Shown here piece by piece: positions 31,197 through 38,473 of a stretch of DNA of 64,000 bases. Where the stretch lies: assembly GCF_028551275.1 (NCBI RefSeq), contig NZ_CP117026.1, positions 119,880 to 183,879 of the forward strand, read 5' to 3'. The translations under genes and the position numbers were made by a program. Position 1 is the stretch's first letter, and each line of letters begins with the position of its first letter. The notes under the pieces are model-generated. The model saw only the letters and a program-made list of their open reading frames with translations, was not told where the DNA came from and searched no databases. The DNA is from Sphingomonas hankookensis (lineage in GTDB: Bacteria > Pseudomonadota > Alphaproteobacteria > Sphingomonadales > Sphingomonadaceae).

Positions 31197-31562
31197 ATGC
31201 AAACCGTCCAATCAAGTGCTTCTGCCATCCTGGCGGGTCTCGCGCTCGCGACCGCCTCGCCCACTCTGGCGCAACCACGTTACGAGACGGTGGCGCAGTT
31301 TCACCAGATGTGCGCCGACGAGCAGAAGAAAAAGGTGAACGGTCGTTGCGAGGCGTACCTCGCCGGCGCGGCCGAGACGCTTTCCGCGTTCGGCAACGGC
31401 GGCAGCGAGGCCGGCATTTGCGGGCGGGGTGTCAGGGCCGGTGAGTTGAGCCGCATCTTTCTGGCATGGGCGGCCGACAACCGGCAAATGGCGAACATGC
31501 CCCGGCTTGCGGGTGTGACGATAGCGTTGCGCCAGCATTTTCCATGCCGGCCGACCAGTTGA
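31197..31562 (+). CDS. small exported Rap1a-like protein
   Basis: The product is 121 aa. The signal peptide is MQTVQSSASAILAGLALATA then SPTLAQ, with cleavage near Ala-Gln. The mature part has VAQFHQMCADEQKKKVNGRC and EAYLAGAAETLSAF, then CGRGVRAGELSRIFLAWAAD. The cysteine spacing and Y-L-x-G-x-x-E resemble Rap1a/Tai proteins, periplasmic immunity-like proteins. Here it opens a chromate-linked operon, so its role is unclear. ATG 31197 follows a GAGGAG ribosome site. Confidence 0.7.
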   Translation: MQTVQSSASAILAGLALATASPTLAQPRYETVAQFHQMCADEQKKKVNGRCEAYLAGAAETLSAFGNGGSEAGICGRGVRAGELSRIFLAWAADNRQMANMPRLAGVTIALRQHFPCRPTS

Positions 31563-31579
31563 GATCGAGGAGAGAAGTT

Positions 31580-32497
31580 TTGCGCCACCTAATGCTCCCC
31601 CTGGCGGTCGCGGTCGCCGTGACCTTTGCCGCGCCGGCGTCGGCCGCCCCCGACTGGGCCGCGGTCGACCGCGCGCTCGGCCGCGTCGGGACCGAACAGG
31701 CGGGCGGCGTCCGTCGCTACGGCTTTCCACGATCGGACCTTAACGTGACGCTTGACGGCGTTGCCGTGAAGCCCGCCTTGGCGCTGGGCTCCTGGGCGGC
31801 GTTCCAGCCGATGGGTGATCAGGTGATGGTCATGGGCGACCTGGTTCTCACTCATGCGGAAGTGAACCCGGTGATGAGCCGACTGTTGGCGAGCGGGTTC
31901 ACGATCACGGCGCTCCACAACCACCTGCTCCGTTCCGCGCCGGCGACGATGTATATGCACATCGGCGGCCATGGCGACCCGGTGAAGCTCGCGACCGCGC
32001 TTCGCGAAGCGCTCGCCGCCAGCCGAACCCCTCTCGCGGCCCCGTCCAGGGACTCGCAGCCACCTTCGGCCGGCGCGGGCTCGTCATCACCGATCGCGCT
32101 CGACACCGCGGCGCTCGACCAGGTGATGGGGATCAAGGGCAAGCCGAACGGCGGTGTATATCAGTTCAGCTTTCCGCGCGCCGAGAAGCTGACCGACGGC
32201 GGGATGCCCGCGCCCGCCTCGATGGGGACGGCGACCGCGATCAACTTCCAGCCGACCGGCTCCGGGCGGGCGGCGATCACGGGTGATTTTGTGCTGACCG
32301 CGGCCGAGGTCGACCCGGTGCTCAAGGCGTTGCGCACCAACGGGATCGAGGTGACCGCGCTCCACAATCACATGCTTGATGACCAGCCGCGGCTGTTCTT
32401 TATGCACTTCTGGGCGATCGATGACGCGGCGAAGCTTGCGCGCGGACTCCGGGCGGCGCTGGACAAGACCAACGTCGCACGGCCCGGCGCGAGTTGA
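31580..32497 (+). CDS. DUF1259 protein, two-repeat exported
   Basis: The product is 305 aa with probable TTG start at 31580, since GAGGAGAG lies 6-8 nt before it. ATG 31592 is the alternative. The signal peptide MRHLMLPLAVAVAVTFAAPA ends before SAAPD. Two tandem DUF1259 units follow. Each has a Tyr-x-Phe-Pro-Arg strand (VRRYGFPRSD and VYQFSFPRAE) and a metal-like motif, ITALHNHLLRSAPATMYMHI and VTALHNHMLDDQPRLFFMHF. DUF1259 proteins are commonly found in chromate-resistance clusters; their function is unknown. Export suggests a periplasmic role, perhaps binding chromium or its reduced products. Confidence 0.82.
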   Translation: MRHLMLPLAVAVAVTFAAPASAAPDWAAVDRALGRVGTEQAGGVRRYGFPRSDLNVTLDGVAVKPALALGSWAAFQPMGDQVMVMGDLVLTHAEVNPVMSRLLASGFTITALHNHLLRSAPATMYMHIGGHGDPVKLATALREALAASRTPLAAPSRDSQPPSAGAGSSSPIALDTAALDQVMGIKGKPNGGVYQFSFPRAEKLTDGGMPAPASMGTATAINFQPTGSGRAAITGDFVLTAAEVDPVLKALRTNGIEVTALHNHMLDDQPRLFFMHFWAIDDAAKLARGLRAALDKTNVARPGAS

Positions 32498-32537
32498 GCA
32501 CATGCATGAACAAGAACGAAAATCAGGAGGTGGACCA

Positions 32538-33071
32538 ATGCGAAAGTCAGTCGGCGCGGCTCTGACCGCGATCACGGTGGCGTGTCTTGCTGCGCCGTTG
32601 TCGGCGTCCCTCGCGCAGGCCGGGATCAGCACGAACCCTGCTCCTGTCGAAACCAGGGATTATCTCGGTGCCATGCACGCGCTGAGTAGGTACGAGGTCG
32701 ATGCGAGCCGGCTCGTGCTGACCAGATCCCAATCCCAAGCTTCACGCTTGTTTGCGCAAACGATGGTCGACCATCACACCCGTATGATGGCGGAGCACGC
32801 CAGCGTACTGAGCATGCCCGCCGCCACCGATTCCGGAAGCGCGCTGGTCGGGCCTCTGTCTCAGATGCTGGACACGCTAGAGAACACGCCCCGCGCCGAA
32901 TTCGACGCGGCGTACAAGCGGGGACAGATCGCGGCGCACGAGGAAGCGTTGAAGGTCCATAACGCCTACGCGACGAAGGGTAGTAACGCGGCGGTGCGGG
33001 AGAAGGCTAAAGCGGGCGGGCTCGTGACCCGGAAGCACCTCGATAAAGCGCGGAAGCTGCCCGGAGCCTGA
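32538..33071 (+). CDS. exported DUF4142 protein
   Basis: The product is 177 aa. The signal peptide is MRKSVGAALTAITVACLAAP then LSASLAQA. The DUF4142 four-helix body has ALSRYEVDASRLVLTRSQSQ, RLFAQTMVDHHTRMMAEHAS (D-H-x-x-x-x-x-x-E) and GQIAAHEEALKVHNAYATKG. These are ferritin-like helix patterns with His/Glu residues that may bind metal. The ribosome site AGGAGG lies 8 nt before the ATG. It is the last gene of the exported operon. Confidence 0.85.
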   Translation: MRKSVGAALTAITVACLAAPLSASLAQAGISTNPAPVETRDYLGAMHALSRYEVDASRLVLTRSQSQASRLFAQTMVDHHTRMMAEHASVLSMPAATDSGSALVGPLSQMLDTLENTPRAEFDAAYKRGQIAAHEEALKVHNAYATKGSNAAVREKAKAGGLVTRKHLDKARKLPGA

Positions 33072-33281
33072 AACAGTTTCGGCCGGCACGCGAGCGCAAC
33101 TATCCAGTTGGTGAGTCGCTCCGATCGAGAATGATCATATGACCGTCAGGCAGTTGTACGTAGCGATCTTTGCTCGAGCAGCTTCTCCCCACATTCCCCA
33201 AGTAAATCGCTGATTTTGCTGTCAGGATCTCAATATTTCCGATATAAATCATGGTGTTGATGGCCGTGAGGGGCGCGTTTG
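33072..33281. other. 210-bp spacer before the IS1380-family transposase
   Basis: This stretch has lower GC than its surroundings. It must contain the left end of the IS1380-family element, but I could not match an inverted repeat to the sequence after 34637, so the IS limits are left undefined. No gene is supported. Confidence 0.35.
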
Positions 33282-34637
33282 ATGGATCACCCAGAGGGTG
33301 CGGGTTCGAAGCGGGCAGATCGGGTCGAGTTCGACCGCCGGGTGCATGTGGAGTTCCGAGGTGCGCAGCTCAGTTCCGACGGCGGCCTGCTGGTGATGCG
33401 CGAGCTGGATGACGCGCTCGGGCTGTCCGATCTGGCGGCAAAAGCATTGCGCGACACCCGGCGCGGCAAGAACACGGTCCACCGGCTTGACGGGTTGTTC
33501 CGGCAATCGGTGTTCGGGCGACTGGCCGGATACGAGGATGTGAACGACGCCGACCGCCTGGCCCTCGATCCGGTGATGCGCCAGGTCGTGGGTGGAAGGG
33601 CTGTCGATGCGCAAGCGGCCTCGGCCTCGCAGATGGGACGGTTCGAGACCGAGACACTGGCACAGCCCGAGAACCGTGCCGCGCTGGCCGACCTGAATGG
33701 CCAATGGATCGACCGGTTCCATGACCGTAACGGGCTGAAGTACATCGTTCTGGACATGGACAGTTCGGTCAGCCCCACCCATGGCGATCAGGAGGGCGCG
33801 GCCTGGAACGGGCATTTCGACTGCACCTGCTATCACCCGAACTTTTTGTTCAACCAGTTCGGCATGCTGGAGCGCTGCGCCTTGCGCCATGGCAACGTCC
33901 ACAGCGCCGATGGCTGGCGGGACGTTCTCGACCCCGTCATCGCCCGCTACGCGGAGCGCGACCTTTGCGGCCGGTTCTTCCGGGCTGACGCCGCCTACGC
34001 GATCCCCGCGATCTATGAGCGGCTGGAAGAAGCCCGATTCTTCTACGCCATCCGGCTGCCTGCGAACAACGTCCTGCGCGAGAAGATCGCGCATCGGCTG
34101 ACGCGCCCTGTCGGGCGACCTTCGCTGACCAAGGTCAAGCGCTTCTACGAAGACTTCGAGTATCAGGCGGCATCCTGGGACAAGGAACGCCGGGTGATCG
34201 CCAAGATCGAATGGCATCCGGGCGAACTGTTCCCGCGTGTCGGCTTCATCGTCACCAACCTGCCGATGGAGCCCGACTGGGTGGTGCGGTTCTATAACCA
34301 GCGCGGCACCGCCGAGCAGCACATCAAGGAAGGTAAATATGCCTTCCACTGGACGCGGCTGTCATGCCGGAAGTTCCGCGACAATGAGGTGCGACTGCAA
34401 CTGCATGCGCTGGCCTACAACCTGGCCATCTTCTTGCGCTGCATCGAGTTGCCCGAGACGATGGCCGACTGGTCGTTGACCAGCCTGCAACTGAAGCTGA
34501 TCAAGATCGGGGCACGTGTCGTCCGCCATGCCCGCGCCATCACCTTCCAGCTGGCCGAGGTGGCCGTCACCGGTCCGATGGTCCGCGCCATCCTCGCCGC
34601 CATCCGCCGATTGCGAGCGCCTCCGCTATGCGCATGA
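33282..34637 (+). CDS. IS1380-family transposase
   Basis: The product is 451 aa. It begins MDHPEGAGSKRADRVEFDRR, then LSSDGGLLVMRELDDALGLS, the family N-terminal signature. The DDE positions are visible as YIVLDMDSSVSPTHGDQEGA (D), CGRFFRADAAYAIPAIYERL (D) and VRFYNQRGTAEQHIKEGKYA (E). The length is normal, so the element may be active. IS1380 members such as ISEcp1 can mobilise adjacent genes, and the two genes downstream could have arrived this way. Confidence 0.93.
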   Translation: MDHPEGAGSKRADRVEFDRRVHVEFRGAQLSSDGGLLVMRELDDALGLSDLAAKALRDTRRGKNTVHRLDGLFRQSVFGRLAGYEDVNDADRLALDPVMRQVVGGRAVDAQAASASQMGRFETETLAQPENRAALADLNGQWIDRFHDRNGLKYIVLDMDSSVSPTHGDQEGAAWNGHFDCTCYHPNFLFNQFGMLERCALRHGNVHSADGWRDVLDPVIARYAERDLCGRFFRADAAYAIPAIYERLEEARFFYAIRLPANNVLREKIAHRLTRPVGRPSLTKVKRFYEDFEYQAASWDKERRVIAKIEWHPGELFPRVGFIVTNLPMEPDWVVRFYNQRGTAEQHIKEGKYAFHWTRLSCRKFRDNEVRLQLHALAYNLAIFLRCIELPETMADWSLTSLQLKLIKIGARVVRHARAITFQLAEVAVTGPMVRAILAAIRRLRAPPLCA

Positions 34638-34892
34638 CCGCCATCCACGCCCAAACTGAACGAAAACGGCAGGATGGGTCTGTCCGCTGCGCTGAAAAAC
34701 ACCGCCACCAGGGCACAACACGGCGGCTTCGCGGGCCGATCTGCCCTGTCTCAGCGCCTTGCGCGCCCGACGACGCCGCTCGGGACGGAAAATGATTGTC
34801 CTGCGGTCGGATTCAGGCGAAACTCACGTCAGACGGCATGCCACTTGGGGAATGTATGCTGAAAACAACAGCTCAACCGGAGAGGAACAACA
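34638..34892. other. 255-bp spacer, IS1380 right end and hydrolase promoter
   Basis: It contains no supported gene. The right end of the IS1380-family element must lie here. An AACCGGAGAGGAACA segment just before 34893 supplies the ribosome site of the hydrolase gene. The short plus-strand frame at 34674-34862 lacks codon or motif support. Confidence 0.35.
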
Positions 34893-36068
34893 ATGAAAAG
34901 CGGTTTCAAGGAGGCTGCGGACAGGGTTCTGCAAACGGCCGCGGAATCGGGCGACCATGTGCCCGGCGTGGTGGCGATGGTCACCGACCGGAACGGCAAC
35001 ATCTATGAAGGGGCCGCTGGCAAACGGCAGGAGGACGGCGAAACGGCGATAGCGACGGACGACCATTTCGCCCTGTTTTCAACCACCAAGGCGATCACCG
35101 GAACAGCGGTGCTGCAATTGGTGGAACAGGGCAGGCTGGACCTAGACGCGCCTGCCAGCAACTATGCGCCCGAAATCGGCAAGCTTCAGGTTCTGGAGGG
35201 CTTCCAGGCCGACGGCACGCCGAAATTGCGCGCGCCCAAGCGCCCCGTCACCACCCGGATGCTGATGACCCATACAGCCGGATTTGGCTATCACTTCTTC
35301 AACGCCGCCTATCTGCGACTGGTTGAACAAGGTCACCCCAGCATCGTTTCCAGTTCCAAGCTCAGCCTGATGACCCCCTTGTTGTTCGACCCCGGCGAGG
35401 CATGGGAATATGGGTCCAACATCGACTGGTGCGGGCAGATCGTCGAACATATCACCGGGCGACGACTGGGCGAGGTATTCCGGGACGACATATTCGCGCC
35501 ATTGGGCATATCGACCATGACCTTTGAGATTGACGGGCGGGTCGAACGGACATTGGCGCCGATCCATGCCCGCAATGACGACGGCAGCCTGACCCCGCTG
35601 GACCTGAAGCTGCCGGCGGACCCGGAAGTGCATATGGGCGGCCATGGCCTATATGGCACGGTTCCCGACTATATGCGCTTCATCCGCATGTGGCTGAACG
35701 ACGGGATGGGCGAACATGGCCGCGTGCTGAAAGCCGACACGGTTCGGATGGCGGAACGCAACCAGATGGGCGACATGAGGATCGGGATGCTCAAGGGGGT
35801 AGACCCCACCCTGTCGAATGACGCCGAATTTTTTCCCGGCCTGCCGAAATCCTGGTCCTTCACCTTCATGGTCAACAACGCCACCGCGCCCACGGGCCGC
35901 CCGGCGGGGTCGCTGGGCTGGGCCGGTCTGGCCAATCTCTTCTACTGGATAGATCGCAAGAATGGCTATGGCGGCTTCTGGGCCACGCAAATCCTGCCAT
36001 TTGGCGATCCGGTTTCGTTCAGCCAATATATGGCATTCGAAACCGCCTTCTACGATTATCTCGACTGA
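34893..36068 (+). CDS. serine hydrolase, beta-lactamase/family VIII esterase fold
   Basis: The product is 391 aa without signal peptide, so cytoplasmic. The catalytic S-x-x-K is [20 protein letters not shown], with Ser63 and Lys66. The Tyr motif is [20 protein letters not shown] (Y-G-S/N at about 172), and [20 protein letters not shown] follows, as in family VIII carboxylesterases. [17 protein letters not shown] is the conserved L-L-x-H-T-(S/A)-G segment. Such enzymes hydrolyse esters or lactams. Located between an IS1380-family element and an alcohol dehydrogenase, it looks like part of a catabolic pair. The substrate is unknown. No resistance function is implied. Confidence 0.82.
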   Translation: MKSGFKEAADRVLQTAAESGDHVPGVVAMVTDRNGNIYEGAAGKRQEDGETAIATDDHFALFSTTKAITGTAVLQLVEQGRLDLDAPASNYAPEIGKLQVLEGFQADGTPKLRAPKRPVTTRMLMTHTAGFGYHFFNAAYLRLVEQGHPSIVSSSKLSLMTPLLFDPGEAWEYGSNIDWCGQIVEHITGRRLGEVFRDDIFAPLGISTMTFEIDGRVERTLAPIHARNDDGSLTPLDLKLPADPEVHMGGHGLYGTVPDYMRFIRMWLNDGMGEHGRVLKADTVRMAERNQMGDMRIGMLKGVDPTLSNDAEFFPGLPKSWSFTFMVNNATAPTGRPAGSLGWAGLANLFYWIDRKNGYGGFWATQILPFGDPVSFSQYMAFETAFYDYLD

Positions 36069-36151
36069 TTGGCCTGCGGATGCGCTATAGTGTCCGGGCA
36101 TGTTCAGCCCGGCATACGCATGACGCGCGATGCCGTACATGGAGAACAGAC

Positions 36152-37189
36152 ATGAAAGCACTGGTCTATCAAGGTCCGGGCCGCAAGGCCTGGATCGATA
36201 AGGACAAACCCGTGATCGAAGAGCCGACGGACGTTATCGTCCGTATTACGCGCACGACGATCTGCGGCACCGACCTGCATATCCTGAAAGGCGACGTGCC
36301 GGCTGTCGCGGAAGGACGCACGCTGGGCCATGAAGGCGTGGGCATCGTCGAAGACGTAGGCGCGGCAGTCAGCAATTTCCGGCCTGGCGACCATGTGCTC
36401 ATCTCATGTATCACCTCCTGTGGGCGGTGCACCAATTGCAAGCGTCAGCTCTATGCCCATTGCGCGGACGGCGGCTGGCGCCTTGGCCATCTGATCGACG
36501 GTACGCAGGCCGAATATGTGCGTATCCCCCATGGCGAAAACTCGCTCTATCCCATTCCCGCCGGCAGCGACGAAGAAGCATTGGTCATGCTGTCGGACAT
36601 CATGCCCACGGGGCTGGAAATCGGCGTCCAATATGGCAATGTGAAGCCGGGCGACACCGTCGCCATCGTGGGGGCCGGCCCGGTCGGCATGTCCGTTCTG
36701 CTGACGGCCCAATTCTATGCCCCTTCGCGCATCATCATGGTGGACATGGACCCCGCACGCCTGGAACTGGCCCGCCAGTTCGGCGCGACCGACACCGTGC
36801 AGGTCGGCGCGCAAGACCCCGCCGCCGCGATCCTGGCGATGACCGACGGTCAGGGGGTGGACGTGGCGATCGAGGCGGTCGGCATCCCGGCCACGTTCGA
36901 CATCTGCCAAAAGATCGTTTCCGCTGGCGGAAGCATCGCCAATGTGGGCGTTCACGGCCGGTCGGTCGAGTTGCGGATCGAAGAATTGTGGATCAAGAAT
37001 ATCAATATTTCCATGGGCTTGGTGAACACCAACACCACGCCCATGCTGCTCAAGACCGTTGTTTCCGGCCGGGTCGATCCGTCCAGGCTGATCACTCATC
37101 GCTTCGCACTGGACGACATCACCAAGGCCTATGACGTATTCGGCAATGCGGCGGAGGAAAAGGCGATGAAGGTGATACTCACCGCCTGA
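36152..37189 (+). CDS. zinc-dependent alcohol dehydrogenase
   Basis: The product is 345 aa in the medium-chain dehydrogenase family. Catalytic zinc ligands lie in TICGTDLHILKGDVP (Cys) and TLGHEGVGIVEDVG (His-Glu). The structural zinc set is SCGRCTNCKRQLYAHC. The NAD fold is AIVGAGPVGMSVLLTAQFYA, followed by IIMVDMDPARLELARQFGAT. GGWRLGHLIDGTQAEYVRIP is typical of threonine/alcohol dehydrogenases. The start follows GGAGAACAGAC. It is probably co-transcribed with the hydrolase (83-bp gap). The pair could release an alcohol from an ester and oxidise it. Confidence 0.88.
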   Translation: MKALVYQGPGRKAWIDKDKPVIEEPTDVIVRITRTTICGTDLHILKGDVPAVAEGRTLGHEGVGIVEDVGAAVSNFRPGDHVLISCITSCGRCTNCKRQLYAHCADGGWRLGHLIDGTQAEYVRIPHGENSLYPIPAGSDEEALVMLSDIMPTGLEIGVQYGNVKPGDTVAIVGAGPVGMSVLLTAQFYAPSRIIMVDMDPARLELARQFGATDTVQVGAQDPAAAILAMTDGQGVDVAIEAVGIPATFDICQKIVSAGGSIANVGVHGRSVELRIEELWIKNINISMGLVNTNTTPMLLKTVVSGRVDPSRLITHRFALDDITKAYDVFGNAAEEKAMKVILTA

Positions 37190-37239
37190 CGAGCGGGTGA
37201 AGCGCGCTATGGCGCATCCATGGAGCCGCCTCGCCCCCG

Positions 37240-37551
37240 TCAGGGGGCAGGCGCGCTTCCTGTCTGGGGATCGTAACGCGGTGCCCCGGGGTCTTGCGGA
37301 CGGGCTTCCCCGGTCCCAGCCTCGGCGCTTTCCAGCCAGGCCCGATACAACATGTCCCGCAACATCGAAGCGCCGAAGGCCGCCCGGTCCAGCACGAAGT
37401 CACGCGCCGGCCCATCCGCCCCGTCCTTGAAAGCGCTCCGCTGGTCCAGCCGGTAGATGGTCTCCACATGGCTGTTGCTTTCAGCCAAATAGTCGAGAAC
37501 CTGCCCGAAAAGATCGCCGCTCTGGCGCGCCGGCCGGGCGATCCGGCTTTA
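37240..37551 (-). pseudogene. C-terminal remnant, possibly S1/P1-type nuclease
   Basis: The minus frame reads GDLFGQVLDYLAESNSHVET then IYRLDQRSAFKDG, AAFGASMLRDMLYRAWLESA and a Pro-rich tail. There is no start codon with a ribosome site, and the frame begins directly where the resolvase stop lies, so the 5' part is missing. The pattern (N-S-H-V, then Y-x-L-(D/E), then M-L-R-D-M-x-x-x-A-W) is reminiscent of the C-terminal part of S1/P1 nuclease or zinc-phospholipase-like proteins. That assignment is weak. Confidence 0.4.
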
Positions 37552-38337
37552 AACGCTCTCTGCGGGGTCGCCGCGATAGCGCACCCAAAGGTCGCCCATC
37601 GCGTCGCGGTAGCCCCAGGCATCGGCGTAGGTGGTCGACTCCTGCGCCAGATAGGCCATGACCGTAAGCATATCCTCGGCAATGACGGCATCGACGGCAT
37701 CGACGTTGCACAAGTGGATGATCGGGAAATGCCCGTTCTCACCATCGGAGCGGATCTGACCATCGGGCGTGACATGCCGGTAGAGCGTCTGACGCGTGAC
37801 GCCGAGCTCGACGCACAGCTCACCCACCTTAGTTTCCGGTTTCCCCATCGCGGCCTGGGCGAGCCGCAATTTGGCGGGCGTCATCTTGAACGGTCGCCCG
37901 CCATGTCTGCCGCGGGCGCGTGCCGAGGCAAGGCCCGCTTTGGTGCGTTCGACGATCAGTTCGCGCTCGAATTCGGCGAGTCCGGCGAAGATCGCGAAGA
38001 TCAGCCGACCATTGGCGGTGGTGGTGTCGATCGACGCGCCTTCCCCCGCCAGCACTTTCAGGCCAACGCCGCGCTTGGTTAGATCGCCGACCGTATTGAC
38101 TAGGTGGCGCAGGTCGCGCCCGAGCCGGTCGAGTTTCCAGATGACGAGCGTATCGCCTGAGCGGAGCGCCTTGAGCGCGCCCGCTAAACCGGGGCGATCG
38201 TCGCGCCGCCCCGAGGCCGTATCCTCGTAGATGTGGTCGGGATCGACCCCGGCGCCGATCAGCGCGTCGCGCTGCAGATCGTGGACCTGGCTGCCGTCCG
38301 TTTTCGAGACCCGTGCATAGCCGATGAGCGTTGTCAC
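37549..38337 (-). CDS. tnpR: Tn3-type serine resolvase fused to DUF7673 domain
   Basis: The product is 262 aa from a GTG at 38337. Residues 1-190 are a normal resolvase: LIGYARVSKTDGSQVHDLQR (catalytic Ser8), IWKLDRLGRDLRHLVNTVGD, LIFAIFAGLAEFERELIVER (E helix) and a helix-turn-helix, KVGELCVELGVTRQTLYRHV. After RSDGE at about 201 the sequence switches to NGHFPIIHLCNVDAVDAVIA then EDMLTVMAYLAQESTTYADA and WGYRDAMGDLWVRYRG, a DUF7673 domain like the one encoded at 25669-25983. A usual resolvase ends near residue 200. The fusion probably arose by illegitimate joining at a shared D/E-N-G-H-F stretch. The start codon lies within res. Confidence 0.9.
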   Translation of the reverse strand: MTTLIGYARVSKTDGSQVHDLQRDALIGAGVDPDHIYEDTASGRRDDRPGLAGALKALRSGDTLVIWKLDRLGRDLRHLVNTVGDLTKRGVGLKVLAGEGASIDTTTANGRLIFAIFAGLAEFERELIVERTKAGLASARARGRHGGRPFKMTPAKLRLAQAAMGKPETKVGELCVELGVTRQTLYRHVTPDGQIRSDGENGHFPIIHLCNVDAVDAVIAEDMLTVMAYLAQESTTYADAWGYRDAMGDLWVRYRGDPAESV

Positions 38338-38454
38338 ATATTCGTCCGTCTGCGTGACAAAACCGGAATGCTCGCCACGATCCCGCTACTTTGTCACTTA
38401 ACCCGTGTTCCTGTCTATGCTCCACCAACAGCCTGAGTAGAAGAATATGTGACA
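38332..38454. promoter_or_regulatory. res: res site and divergent tnpR/tnpA promoters
   Basis: The region has four related half-sites: TGTCACATATTC (38332-38343) inverted against GAATATGTGACA (38443-38454), and GTGACAAA (38354-38361) inverted against TTTGTCAC (38390-38397). This is the layout of a multi-subsite resolvase target between divergent tnpR and tnpA. Resolvase binding would resolve cointegrates and repress both genes. Confidence 0.8.
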
Positions 38455-38473
38455 ATTGCGGGGAACCGGTGCG

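Noticed and set aside
33072..34892. Exact ends of the IS1380-family element
   Set aside because: I compared the flanks of the transposase by eye and found no convincing inverted repeat or duplication, so no element limits are given.
37179..37823. 214-codon minus-strand frame over the resolvase 3' end
   Set aside because: It overlaps the clear resolvase-DUF7673 reading frame in another phase. Only the short 37240-37551 stretch shows protein-like character, and in a different frame.
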